This document shows, piece by piece, positions 17,075 through 25,067 of a stretch of 64,000 bases of DNA; position 1 is the first letter of the stretch; each line of letters opens with the position of its first letter. Location: positions 49,100 through 113,099 of the forward strand of contig NZ_WIAO01000019.1 in assembly GCF_009451885.1 (NCBI RefSeq), written 5' to 3'. A model generated the notes under the pieces. The model had not been told where the DNA came from. It worked only from the letters and a program-made list of their open reading frames with translations, and did no database searches. Origin of the DNA: Glycomyces albidus. Its GTDB lineage: Bacteria > Actinomycetota > Actinomycetes > Mycobacteriales > Micromonosporaceae. A program made the translations under genes and the position numbers.

Positions 17075-17959
17075 GTGGACCTCCTCGTAGGGCAGCTGTT
17101 CACCGGGCTGAGCACCGGCTCGATCCTGCTGCTGGCCGCGCTGGGCCTCTCGCTCACCTACGGCCAGATGGGCGTCATCAACATGGCGCACGGCGAGTTC
17201 ATCATGGCCGGCTGCTACACCGCGTACGTCGTCCAGCAGGCCGTCGGGGACGCCGGGGCCTCCCTCCTGATCGCACTCCCGGTCGGGTTCCTGGTGGGCG
17301 GCGCGATGGGCCTGGTCCTCGAGACCCTGCTCATCCGCCGCCTCTACCACCGGCCGCTCGACACGCTCCTGGTCACCTTCGGCGTCGGCCTGATCCTCCA
17401 GCAGGTCGCCCGCGACGTCTTCGGGGCGCCCGCGGTGAACGTCGCCGTCCCGGAGGCGCTGCGCGGCGGCGTCGACCTGCTCGGCGTGACCGTCCCGAAG
17501 ACCCGCCTGTTCATCATGGCGCTCGCGGTCGTCTCGGTCGCCGCGGTGACGCTGGTGCTGCGGTTCACGCCGGCCGGGCGGCGCATCCGCGCCGTGGTCG
17601 GCAACCGCGACCTCGCCGAGACCGCGGGGATCTCCTCGCGCCGGGTCGACGCCGGGACGTTCTTCATCGGCTCCGGGCTCGCCGGCGTCGCCGGGGTCGC
17701 CTTGACCCTCATCGGCTCCACCAGCCCCACCACCGGCCAGTCCTACCTCGTCGACGCGTTCCTCGTGGTGGTCGCCGGAGGCATGGGCCGCATCAAGGGC
17801 GCGGTCGTCGCCGCGGTCGCCCTCGGCGCGCTGCAGGCGGTGTTCGAGACCTACTCGACCGCGTCGCTCGCGAAGGTCGGCGTCTTCCTCGTCATCGTCG
17901 TCTTCCTCCAGCTCCGCCCGCAGGGGCTGTTCACGCTGCGAACCAGGAGCCTCGCATGA
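17075..17959 (+). CDS. urtB: Urea ABC transporter permease UrtB
   Basis: Branched-chain-amino-acid-type (LivH-like) membrane subunit of the urea importer. The 294-residue protein starts LLVGQLFTGLSTGSILLLAALGLSLTYGQMGVINMAHGEF, which is diagnostic of UrtB/LivH, and has about eight hydrophobic segments. GTG 17075 is preceded by AGGAAGGAG. It overlaps urtC by ATGA. Confidence 0.92.
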   Translation: MDLLVGQLFTGLSTGSILLLAALGLSLTYGQMGVINMAHGEFIMAGCYTAYVVQQAVGDAGASLLIALPVGFLVGGAMGLVLETLLIRRLYHRPLDTLLVTFGVGLILQQVARDVFGAPAVNVAVPEALRGGVDLLGVTVPKTRLFIMALAVVSVAAVTLVLRFTPAGRRIRAVVGNRDLAETAGISSRRVDAGTFFIGSGLAGVAGVALTLIGSTSPTTGQSYLVDAFLVVVAGGMGRIKGAVVAAVALGALQAVFETYSTASLAKVGVFLVIVVFLQLRPQGLFTLRTRSLA

Positions 17960-19038
17960 GCCCCGCACCCGTCCGAATGTTCCTCAAGACCCGCCTCGGC
18001 ACCTGGACCGGGTTCGGCGCCGCCGCCATCGTCCTGTTCGGACTCGCGCCGCTGCTGCTCTCCGGGTTCCGGCTCGGCCTGCTCGCCCAGTTCATCTGCT
18101 ACGCGATCGTCGCGGTCGGCATCGGCCTGGCCTGGGGCCGCGGCGGGATGCTCACCCTCGGGCAGGGCGTCTTCTTCGGCATGGGCGCCTACCTCATGGC
18201 CATGCACCTGAAGATGGCCGACGCCGAGTTCAGGAACGGCCCCGGCGCCGTCCCCGACTTCATGGAACTCGCCGGCATCCGCGAACTGCCCGCCTACTGG
18301 GCCCCGTTCAGCTCCCCGGCCTTCACGATCGCGATGATCCTCCTCCTGCCGACCGCGTTCGCGGTGCTCCTGGGCCTCGCGGTGTTCAAGCGCCGCGTCA
18401 AGGGCGCCTACTTCGCGATCCTCTCCCAGGCCCTCGCCGGCGCCTTCGCGATCCTCCTCATCGGACAGCAGTCCCTCGGCGGGTTCAACGGCCTCAGCCG
18501 CTTCCAGTACTTCTTCGGCTTCACCCTCGCCGACCCGGTCAACCAGCAGATGCTCTACTTCATCGCCGCCGGGGTGCTCCTGGCCGTCGTCGCGATCGCG
18601 CTCCAGCTTCGCCGCTCCCGCTACGGCGAACTCCTCGTCGCCGTCCGCGACGCCGAAGAGCGCGTGCGCTTCCTCGGCTACGACGCCGCGAACGTCAAGG
18701 TCGTCGCCTACGCCGTCGCCGCCCTGTTCGCGTCCGTCGCCGGGGCCGTGTTCGTACCGGTCGTCGGGATCATCTCCCCGGCGAGCATCGGCATCGTCCC
18801 CTCGATCATGTTCATCCTCGGCGTCGCCATCGGCGGCCGCGCCAGCCTGGTCGGACCGGTCGTCGGCGCGCTCGCCGTCGCCTGGGCCCAGACCGCCCTG
18901 TCCGAGCAGTTCCCCTCGGCGTGGACCTACGCGCAGGGGCTCCTGTTCATCGCGATCATCGCCCTGCTGCCCGGCGGGATCGCGTCCGTCTTCAAGAGGT
19001 TCCCGACCAAGCGCACCCCAGTGGAGGCCGCGGCATGA
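17956..19038 (+). CDS. urtC: Urea ABC transporter permease UrtC
   Basis: LivM-like second permease of the urea importer, 360 residues, with about nine hydrophobic segments. The conserved GIGLAWGRGGMLTLGQGVFFGMGAYLMAMHLKM follows helix 2, and a UrtC-type insert (FRNGPGAVPDFMELAGIREL) follows. It starts at ATG 17956 within the urtB stop and ends overlapping the urtD start (ATGA), so translation is coupled across the operon. Confidence 0.92.
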   Translation: MSPAPVRMFLKTRLGTWTGFGAAAIVLFGLAPLLLSGFRLGLLAQFICYAIVAVGIGLAWGRGGMLTLGQGVFFGMGAYLMAMHLKMADAEFRNGPGAVPDFMELAGIRELPAYWAPFSSPAFTIAMILLLPTAFAVLLGLAVFKRRVKGAYFAILSQALAGAFAILLIGQQSLGGFNGLSRFQYFFGFTLADPVNQQMLYFIAAGVLLAVVAIALQLRRSRYGELLVAVRDAEERVRFLGYDAANVKVVAYAVAALFASVAGAVFVPVVGIISPASIGIVPSIMFILGVAIGGRASLVGPVVGALAVAWAQTALSEQFPSAWTYAQGLLFIAIIALLPGGIASVFKRFPTKRTPVEAAA

Positions 19039-19790
19039 ATACCGCTCTGAGCTGCAAGCACATCGAAGTCGACTTCGACGGGTTCAAGGCCGTCTCCGGC
19101 GTCGACCTCGAACTCGCCCGAGGCGAAGTGCACTTCCTCATCGGCCCCAACGGCGCCGGGAAGACCACCCTCGTCGACGCCATCACCGGCCTCGCGAAGT
19201 ACTCCGGATCCGTCGTCAAGGACGGCGAGGAGCTGCGCGGCAAGAAGGTCCACCACATCGCCCGCCGCGGGATCGGCCGCACCTTCCAGACCGCCCAGGT
19301 CTTCGACAACCTCACCGTCGCCCAGAACCTCGACATCGCCGCCGGCGCCGGACGCTCCCCGTGGACACTGCTGCGCCGCCGCCGGCACCTGCCGCAGAAC
19401 GTCGTCGACACCATGGCGCGCATCGGCCTCGCCGACCACGCCGACACCCCCGCGGGCGTCCTCGCCCACGGCCAGAAGCAGTGGCTCGAGATCGGGATGC
19501 TCCTCGTCGGCGACGCCGACGTGCTCCTCCTCGACGAGCCGATCGCCGGCATGGGCCACGACGAGCGCGAGACCACCGGCCGGCTCCTGCACGACATCGC
19601 CGCCGACCGCGCCGTCGCCGTGGTCGAGCACGACATGGACTTCATGCGGGCCTTCGCCTCCCGCGTCACCGTCCTCCACGCCGGGGCCGTGCTCGCCTCC
19701 GGCTCCGTCGACGAGGTCTCGAACGACCCCCGCGTCCAAGAGGTCTACCTCGGCACCGCGAAGGAGGCCGCCGATGCTGCGACTGCGTGA
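19035..19790 (+). CDS. urtD: Urea ABC transporter ATPase UrtD
   Basis: LivG-like ATPase of the urea importer, 251 residues. It has Walker A GPNGAGKTT (about 37-45), a degenerate signature LAHGQKQWLEIGMLL (UrtD proteins lack a normal LSGGQ), Walker B VLLLDEPIAGM and H-loop VVEHDMDF. ATG 19035 overlaps the urtC stop. Its 3' end overlaps urtE by 17 bp. Confidence 0.92.
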   Translation: MNTALSCKHIEVDFDGFKAVSGVDLELARGEVHFLIGPNGAGKTTLVDAITGLAKYSGSVVKDGEELRGKKVHHIARRGIGRTFQTAQVFDNLTVAQNLDIAAGAGRSPWTLLRRRRHLPQNVVDTMARIGLADHADTPAGVLAHGQKQWLEIGMLLVGDADVLLLDEPIAGMGHDERETTGRLLHDIAADRAVAVVEHDMDFMRAFASRVTVLHAGAVLASGSVDEVSNDPRVQEVYLGTAKEAADAATA

Positions 19791-20481
19791 CCTCACCTGC
19801 GGCTACGGCCGCTCTGCCGTCGTCCACGGCATCGACCTCGAGATCGGCGCCGACGAGGTCGTCTCCGTCATGGGCCACAACGGCGCCGGCAAGACCACGC
19901 TTCTGCGCGCCGTCGTCGGCCTCATCCCCGCCATGCGCGGCACCGTCGAATTCGCCGACCCCTCCGGGAACTGGACCGACGTCACCCGCAAACCCACCAA
20001 CAAGCGCGTCAAATCCGGCATGGCCTACGTCCCCCAAGGCCAGCAGTGCTTCGCGCACCTGACCGCGGGGGAGAACCTGCGCCTGGTCGCCGACGGCCGC
20101 AGGAACGGCAAGGCCCTCGTCGACTCGCAGCTCGACCTGTTCCCGGCCCTGCGCCCGCTCCTGGCCCGCCAGGCCGGGCTCCTCTCCGGCGGCCAGCGCC
20201 AGCAGCTCGCCATCGCCCGCGCGCTCATCACCGAGCCGCGCCTGCTCATCCTCGACGAACCCACCGAAGGCATCCAGCCCAACGTGGTCGCCGAGATCGA
20301 GGCCACCGTGGTCGACCTCGCCAAGCGCGGCGGCCTCTCGGTCCTCCTCGTCGAGCAGCACCTCGGCTTCGCCCTCCAGGCCGCGAGCCGCTACTACGTC
20401 CTCCGCTCCGGCCGCGTCGCCTCCACAGGCGACACCGGAGCCGAGGCCCAGACCCGGGTCCGGGAGGCGATGGCCATATGA
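19774..20481 (+). CDS. urtE: Urea ABC transporter ATPase UrtE
   Basis: LivF-like ATPase partner of UrtD, 235 residues, with Walker A GHNGAGKTT (about 34-42), signature LLSGGQRQQLAIARAL, Walker B LLILDEPTEGIQPN and H-loop LLVEQHLGFA. The GIQPN sequence after Walker B is characteristic of UrtE. It overlaps urtD by 17 bp, and its stop overlaps the ATG of a small ORF (20478) that leads toward the GntR gene. Confidence 0.92.
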   Translation: MLRLRDLTCGYGRSAVVHGIDLEIGADEVVSVMGHNGAGKTTLLRAVVGLIPAMRGTVEFADPSGNWTDVTRKPTNKRVKSGMAYVPQGQQCFAHLTAGENLRLVADGRRNGKALVDSQLDLFPALRPLLARQAGLLSGGQRQQLAIARALITEPRLLILDEPTEGIQPNVVAEIEATVVDLAKRGGLSVLLVEQHLGFALQAASRYYVLRSGRVASTGDTGAEAQTRVREAMAI

Positions 20482-20645
20482 CCCGCACCCCGGCCCCCGC
20501 CTCCCGAACGGCCCCGGAAGCGCGCGCCCGCGGCGCCGGGCCGTCCCGCACCCGCCGCTCGCTTCCCCGAACCGGAGTAACCGCACGGCCCGCACCCGTC
20601 GCCCCGCCCGCCGCTCGCTGCGCTCGCTTCCCCGAACCGGAGTAA
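20478..20645 (+). other. Small bridging ORF after urtE, 55 codons
   Basis: The ATG overlaps the urtE stop (ATGA). The product starts MTRTPAPASRTAPEARARG and is Arg/Pro/Ala-rich with no recognisable domain. Its stop TAA (20643-20645) lies inside the 65-bp tandem repeat. It is probably a non-functional or coupling reading frame created by the repeat and not a folded protein. Confidence 0.25.
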
Positions 20646-20710
20646 CCGCATGGCCCGCACCCGTCGCCCCGCCCGCCGCTCGCTGCGCTCGCTTCCCCGA
20701 ACCGGAGTAA
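20545..20710 (+). repeat. 65-bp tandem repeat carrying an RBS and start
   Basis: Two full copies, 20581-20645 and 20646-20710, differ at one base (ACG/ATG at 20585 and 20650). A shortened third copy lies at 20545-20580. Each copy ends in ACCGGAGTAA, and the last copy supplies the ribosome binding site (GGAG) of the GntR gene at 20715. So the translation start region of that gene appears to have been duplicated. Confidence 0.85.
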
Positions 20711-20718
20711 ACGCATGA
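20650..20718 (+). other. Small ORF overlapping the GntR start, 22 codons
   Basis: ATG 20650 follows the GGAG of repeat copy 2 by nine bases and starts five bases after the TAA of the previous small ORF. The product starts MARTRRPARRSLRSL. Its TGA overlaps the GntR ATG (ATGA). It could act as a translated leader of the regulator gene. Confidence 0.35.
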
Positions 20719-21425
20719 CTTCCTTCTCCTCCCTACCGGAGACCGGCGAGCCGCTCGCGGCCCGCGTCTACGTCGCGCTGCGCGCCGACCTCATGTCCGG
20801 GAGGTACGAGCCGGGCAAACGGCTCGGCGAGGAGCGCCTGGCCGCGAACTACGGAGTCTCGCGCACGCCCGTGCGCGAAGCGCTCAGCCGCCTCGCCGCC
20901 GACGGGCTCGTCTCCCGCGAGGTCGACGGCCTCTACCCGTACCGGCCCCGGATCGACCAGCTCAACGACCTCTACGAGGTCCGGCTGACCCTCGAACTGC
21001 GCGGCCTCGCCCGGGCCGCCGCCGACGCGGACGTCACGCACGACCCCGACCTCCTCGGGCCCGAACTCGAACGCTGGTACCGCCTCCGCGACGCCCCGCC
21101 CGGGCCCGACGCCGGGTTCGTCGAGTCCGACGAGCGCTACCACCTGACGCTTCTCGCCTCCTCGGGCAACCCGCAGCTCGCCGAGGCCCTGAAGATCGTC
21201 AACAACAAGATCAGGCCCGCTCGCATGTTCGACTACTTCACCGCCGAGCGGATGGAGTCGACCATCGCCGAGCACATCGCGATCGCCGAAGGCGCCCTCG
21301 ACGGCCGCTACGACGAGGCCACCGCGATCCTCACCCGCCACATCGAGACGTCCCGGTCCATCGTGGTCGGCCGCGCCGAGGCGGCCCTGACCTGGGCCCA
21401 CCTGGCGAACGCCGTCCGCCCCTGA
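20715..21425 (+). CDS. GntR-family regulator, FadR/FCD type
   Basis: A 236-residue regulator with an N-terminal winged HTH (LGEERLAANYGVSRTPVREA, about residues 36-55) and an all-helical FCD ligand-binding domain. It lies between urea transport and urea degradation genes, so control of the island in response to urea or a nitrogen signal is likely, but the ligand is unknown. RBS GGAG lies eight bases upstream of ATG 20715, in the last copy of a tandem repeat. Confidence 0.88.
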   Translation: MTSFSSLPETGEPLAARVYVALRADLMSGRYEPGKRLGEERLAANYGVSRTPVREALSRLAADGLVSREVDGLYPYRPRIDQLNDLYEVRLTLELRGLARAAADADVTHDPDLLGPELERWYRLRDAPPGPDAGFVESDERYHLTLLASSGNPQLAEALKIVNNKIRPARMFDYFTAERMESTIAEHIAIAEGALDGRYDEATAILTRHIETSRSIVVGRAEAALTWAHLANAVRP

Positions 21426-21453
21426 CCCGGCCCCGACCCTGAGAGCGAGACCC

Positions 21454-24400
21454 ATGTTCGAGCGCATCCTCATCGCCAACCGCGGGGAGATCTCCCGGCG
21501 GATCACCCGGACCGCCCACCGCCTCGGGATCGCCGCGGTCGCCGTCTACTCCGAGGCCGACGCCGCGTCACTGCACGTCCGCGAGGCCGACGAGGCGGTG
21601 TGCGTGGGCCCGGCCGCCCCCGCCGAGTCCTACCTGAACGTCGACGCGATCCTCTCGGCCGCCAAGGACACCGGCGCCCAGGCCGTCCACCCCGGGTACG
21701 GGTTCCTGGCCGAGAACGCCGAGTTCGCGCGCCGCGTCGCCGAGGCCGGGCTCGTCTTCATCGGCCCCACCCCCGAGCAGCTCGAGCAGTTCGGCGACAA
21801 GGTGACCGCCCGCGCGGCCGCGACCGCCGCGGGCGTCCCGCTCGCCGCCGGCACGGCCGCGCTCGACACCGCCGAGGAGGCCGTCGCGGCCGCCGAGGCG
21901 ATCGGCTACCCCGTGATCGTCAAGGCCTCCGCGGGCGGCGGCGGCATCGGGATGCGCGTCGCCGAGGACGCCGCGGCGCTGGCCGAGGTGTTCGCGAGCG
22001 TCAAGCGCCTCGCCGCCGACAACTTCGGCGACGACTCGGTATATCTCGAACGCTATGTATTGCACGCCCGGCACGTGGAAGTCCAGGTCTTCGGCGACGG
22101 CGGCGGCCGCGTCGTCTCCCTCGCCGACCGCGACTGCACCCTCCAGCGCCGCCACCAGAAGGTCATCGAAGAGGCGCCCGCCCCGGGCCTCCCCGACGCC
22201 GTGCGCGAGCAGATGCACGCCGCCGCCCGCGCGCTCGCCGCGACCGCGGCGTACCGCTCGGCCGGCACGGTCGAGTTCATCTACGACCCCGACCGCGAGG
22301 AGGCGTCCTTCCTGGAGTTCAACACGCGCCTCCAGGTCGAGCACCCCGTCACCGAGGCGATCCTCGGGATCGACCTGGTGGAGTGGATGATCCGCGCCGC
22401 CGCAGGCGACACCGCCTTCCTCGACGGCCTCCCCGACACCGGCCCCGCCGCCACCGGCGCGGCCGTGGAGGCCCGCGTCTACGCCGAGGACCCCGCCCGC
22501 GGCCACCTCCCCAGTGCCGGGCTCCTCACCTGCGTCGACTTCCCCGGCGATGCGGGTGCGGCCGTCCGCGTCGACACGTGGATCGAACGCGGCCTCGAAG
22601 TCCCGGCGACCTACGACCCGATGCTCGCCAAGGTGATCACGACCGGCGCGACCCGCGCCGACGCCTGGTCCGCCCTCGCCGACGCGTTGGGCGAGACCAG
22701 GATCGAAGGCGTCCACACCAACCTCGGCCAGCTCCGCGCCGCGGCCGTCGACGCCCGCGTCCTCGCCGTCGAGCACGACACCGCCACCGTCGCCACCATC
22801 GAGGACGCCTCGCCGCGCATCGACGTGGTCGCGCCCGGGGTCCTCACCACCGTGCAGGACTTCCCGGGCCGCATCGGGTACTGGCAGGTCGGGGTGCCGC
22901 CGTCGGGGCCGATGGACGACCTGTCGTTCCGGCTCGGCAACCGGGCCCTCGGCAACGACGAGGGCCTGCCCGGCCTCGAGTGCACGATCGCGGGCCCGAC
23001 ACTGCGGTTCGGCGTCCCCGTCACCGTCTGCGTCACCGGCGCCCCCGCTCCGGTCGCATTGGACGGCGAACCGGTCGAGCAGTGGACGCCGATCGCGGTC
23101 CCCGCCGGCGGCGAGCTCGCGGTCGGCGCGATCTCCGACGCCGGCGCCCGCACCTACATCCTCTTCCAAGGCGGCCTCGACGTCCCGACGTTCCTCGGTT
23201 CGGCCTCCACGTTCCCGCCCGGCCGCATCGGCGGCTACACCGGCGACCAGCTCCGCGCCGGCGACCGCCTCCTCCCGGCCGCACCGGTCGGCGCCGCCGT
23301 GCCCGCCCCGGTCCCGCTCGAGGACCGGCCCGCGTTCGGCCACGAGTGGACCCTCGCCGTCACCCCCGGCCCGCAGCCGGCCCCGCACTACTTCACTGTC
23401 GAGGACATGGAGCGGATCTACGCGGCCGACTGGTCCGTGCAGGTCCACGCCGGACGCTCCGGCGTCCGCCTCGACGGCCCGCGCCCGCAATGGGCCCGCA
23501 CCGACGGCGGCGAGGCCGGACTCCACCCGTCCAACCTGCACGACAACCCGTACTCGGTCGGCACCGTCAACTTCACCGGCGACACGCCCGCGCTGCTGGG
23601 CCCCGACGGTCCCAGCCTCGGCGGCTTCGCCTGCCCGTTCACCGTGACCACTTCGGACCGGTGGAAGCTCGGGCAGCTCCGCCCCGGCGACACCGTCCGC
23701 TTCCTGCCCGTCTCCGAAACGGAAGCGGACCGCCTGCGCGCCAAGCCCGTCGCGGCGCCCGTGCCGCTCGTGAACGCCGCCCGCGACGAGGCCACGCTCG
23801 CCGCGATCGACGCCGGCGACGACCGGCCCGCGGTCGCCTACCGCCGCGCCGGCGACGACGCGGTCCTCCTCGAATACGGCCCCATGCACCTCGACCTGGC
23901 GCTGCGCATGCGCGTCGGCGCCCTCATGGACGCCCTCGCCGCCGCGAACCCCGCCGGGCTCATCGACACCACCCCGGGGGTGCGCTCCCTCCACCTCCAC
24001 GTCGACCCCGACGTCCTCCCGATCCGCACCCTCACCGGGCTCCTCACCGAGCTCGAGGCCCACCTGCCCGACACCGCCGACATGGTCGTGCCCTCCCGCG
24101 AGGTCCGGATGCCGATCTCCTGGAACGACTCGGTCGTCGATGAAGCCATCGCCCGCTACTCCACCAACGTCCGCGACGACGCCCTGTTCAACCCCTCGAA
24201 CATCGAGTTCATCCGCCGCATCAACGGCCTCGACTCGGTCGAGGACGTCGCCCGGATCGCCACCGCCGCCGAATGGCTCGTCCTCGGCCTCGGCGACGTC
24301 TACCTCGGCGCCCCCGCCGCGGTCCCCGTCGACCCGCGGCACCGCCTCGTCACCACCAAGTACAACCCGGCCCGCACCTGGACCGCCGAAGGCACCGTGG

Positions 24401-25038
24401 GCATCGGCGGCTCCTACATGTGCATCTACGGCATGGACTCCCCGGGCGGCTACCAGCTCGTGGGCCGCACCGCCCCCATCTGGGCCGGCCTGCGCGACCT
24501 CGCGTCCTTCAAGGACGGCCTGCCCTGGCTCCTGCGCTTCTTCGACCGCGTCGTCTTCGAACGCGTCTCCGAAGAAGAACTCGCCGAGACCCGCCGCGAC
24601 CTCGCCGCCGGCCGCGCCGAGATCGACATCCGCGAAGGCACGTTCGCCTACGCCGACTACCGGCGCCTCCTCGCCGACAACGCCGAGTCGATCGACGCCT
24701 TCCGCACCCGCCAGTCGGCCGCGTTCGAAGCCGAACGCCGGCGCTGGGCCGACGCCGGCGAGTTCGACCGCGACCACACCGAACCGGCCCCCGCCGGCGG
24801 CGCCGCCGTCGACCTCGCCGACGGCGAGACCCTCGTCGAGGCGCCGATGGCCGCCAGCGTCTGGCGCGTCAACGTCGCCGAAGGGGACACCGTGACCGCC
24901 GGCGACACCGTCGTGGTCCTGGAGGCGATGAAACTGGAGATGCCCGTGGCGTGCGCCGTCTCAGGGAAGGTGACGCGCGTGCTCGCGAACCCGGGCGACC
25001 AGGCCGCGCCCGGCGCGCCGCTCCTGGTCATCCGATAG
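21454..25038 (+). CDS. uca: Urea carboxylase (biotin-dependent)
   Basis: Converts urea, bicarbonate and ATP to allophanate. Domains in order in 1194 residues: biotin carboxylase (about 1-450, ATP-grasp loop KASAGGGGIGMRV), an AHS2/KipA-like domain (about 450-760), an AHS1/KipI-like domain (about 790-1010), a urea-carboxylase linker, and a C-terminal biotinyl domain with EAMKLEM (Lys about 1160). The KipA/KipI insert separates urea carboxylases from acetyl-CoA and pyruvate carboxylases. ATG 21454 is preceded by GAGAGCGAG. It is followed after 29 bp by allophanate hydrolase, the next enzyme of the pathway. Confidence 0.92.
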   Translation: MFERILIANRGEISRRITRTAHRLGIAAVAVYSEADAASLHVREADEAVCVGPAAPAESYLNVDAILSAAKDTGAQAVHPGYGFLAENAEFARRVAEAGLVFIGPTPEQLEQFGDKVTARAAATAAGVPLAAGTAALDTAEEAVAAAEAIGYPVIVKASAGGGGIGMRVAEDAAALAEVFASVKRLAADNFGDDSVYLERYVLHARHVEVQVFGDGGGRVVSLADRDCTLQRRHQKVIEEAPAPGLPDAVREQMHAAARALAATAAYRSAGTVEFIYDPDREEASFLEFNTRLQVEHPVTEAILGIDLVEWMIRAAAGDTAFLDGLPDTGPAATGAAVEARVYAEDPARGHLPSAGLLTCVDFPGDAGAAVRVDTWIERGLEVPATYDPMLAKVITTGATRADAWSALADALGETRIEGVHTNLGQLRAAAVDARVLAVEHDTATVATIEDASPRIDVVAPGVLTTVQDFPGRIGYWQVGVPPSGPMDDLSFRLGNRALGNDEGLPGLECTIAGPTLRFGVPVTVCVTGAPAPVALDGEPVEQWTPIAVPAGGELAVGAISDAGARTYILFQGGLDVPTFLGSASTFPPGRIGGYTGDQLRAGDRLLPAAPVGAAVPAPVPLEDRPAFGHEWTLAVTPGPQPAPHYFTVEDMERIYAADWSVQVHAGRSGVRLDGPRPQWARTDGGEAGLHPSNLHDNPYSVGTVNFTGDTPALLGPDGPSLGGFACPFTVTTSDRWKLGQLRPGDTVRFLPVSETEADRLRAKPVAAPVPLVNAARDEATLAAIDAGDDRPAVAYRRAGDDAVLLEYGPMHLDLALRMRVGALMDALAAANPAGLIDTTPGVRSLHLHVDPDVLPIRTLTGLLTELEAHLPDTADMVVPSREVRMPISWNDSVVDEAIARYSTNVRDDALFNPSNIEFIRRINGLDSVEDVARIATAAEWLVLGLGDVYLGAPAAVPVDPRHRLVTTKYNPARTWTAEGTVGIGGSYMCIYGMDSPGGYQLVGRTAPIWAGLRDLASFKDGLPWLLRFFDRVVFERVSEEELAETRRDLAAGRAEIDIREGTFAYADYRRLLADNAESIDAFRTRQSAAFEAERRRWADAGEFDRDHTEPAPAGGAAVDLADGETLVEAPMAASVWRVNVAEGDTVTAGDTVVVLEAMKLEMPVACAVSGKVTRVLANPGDQAAPGAPLLVIR

Positions 25039-25067
25039 GCCACGTGGACAACAAGACAGGGGACCGA

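Noticed and set aside
25044..25067. Earlier GTG start for allophanate hydrolase
   Set aside because: In frame but with no Shine-Dalgarno; GTG 25068 has AGGGGA at the right distance.
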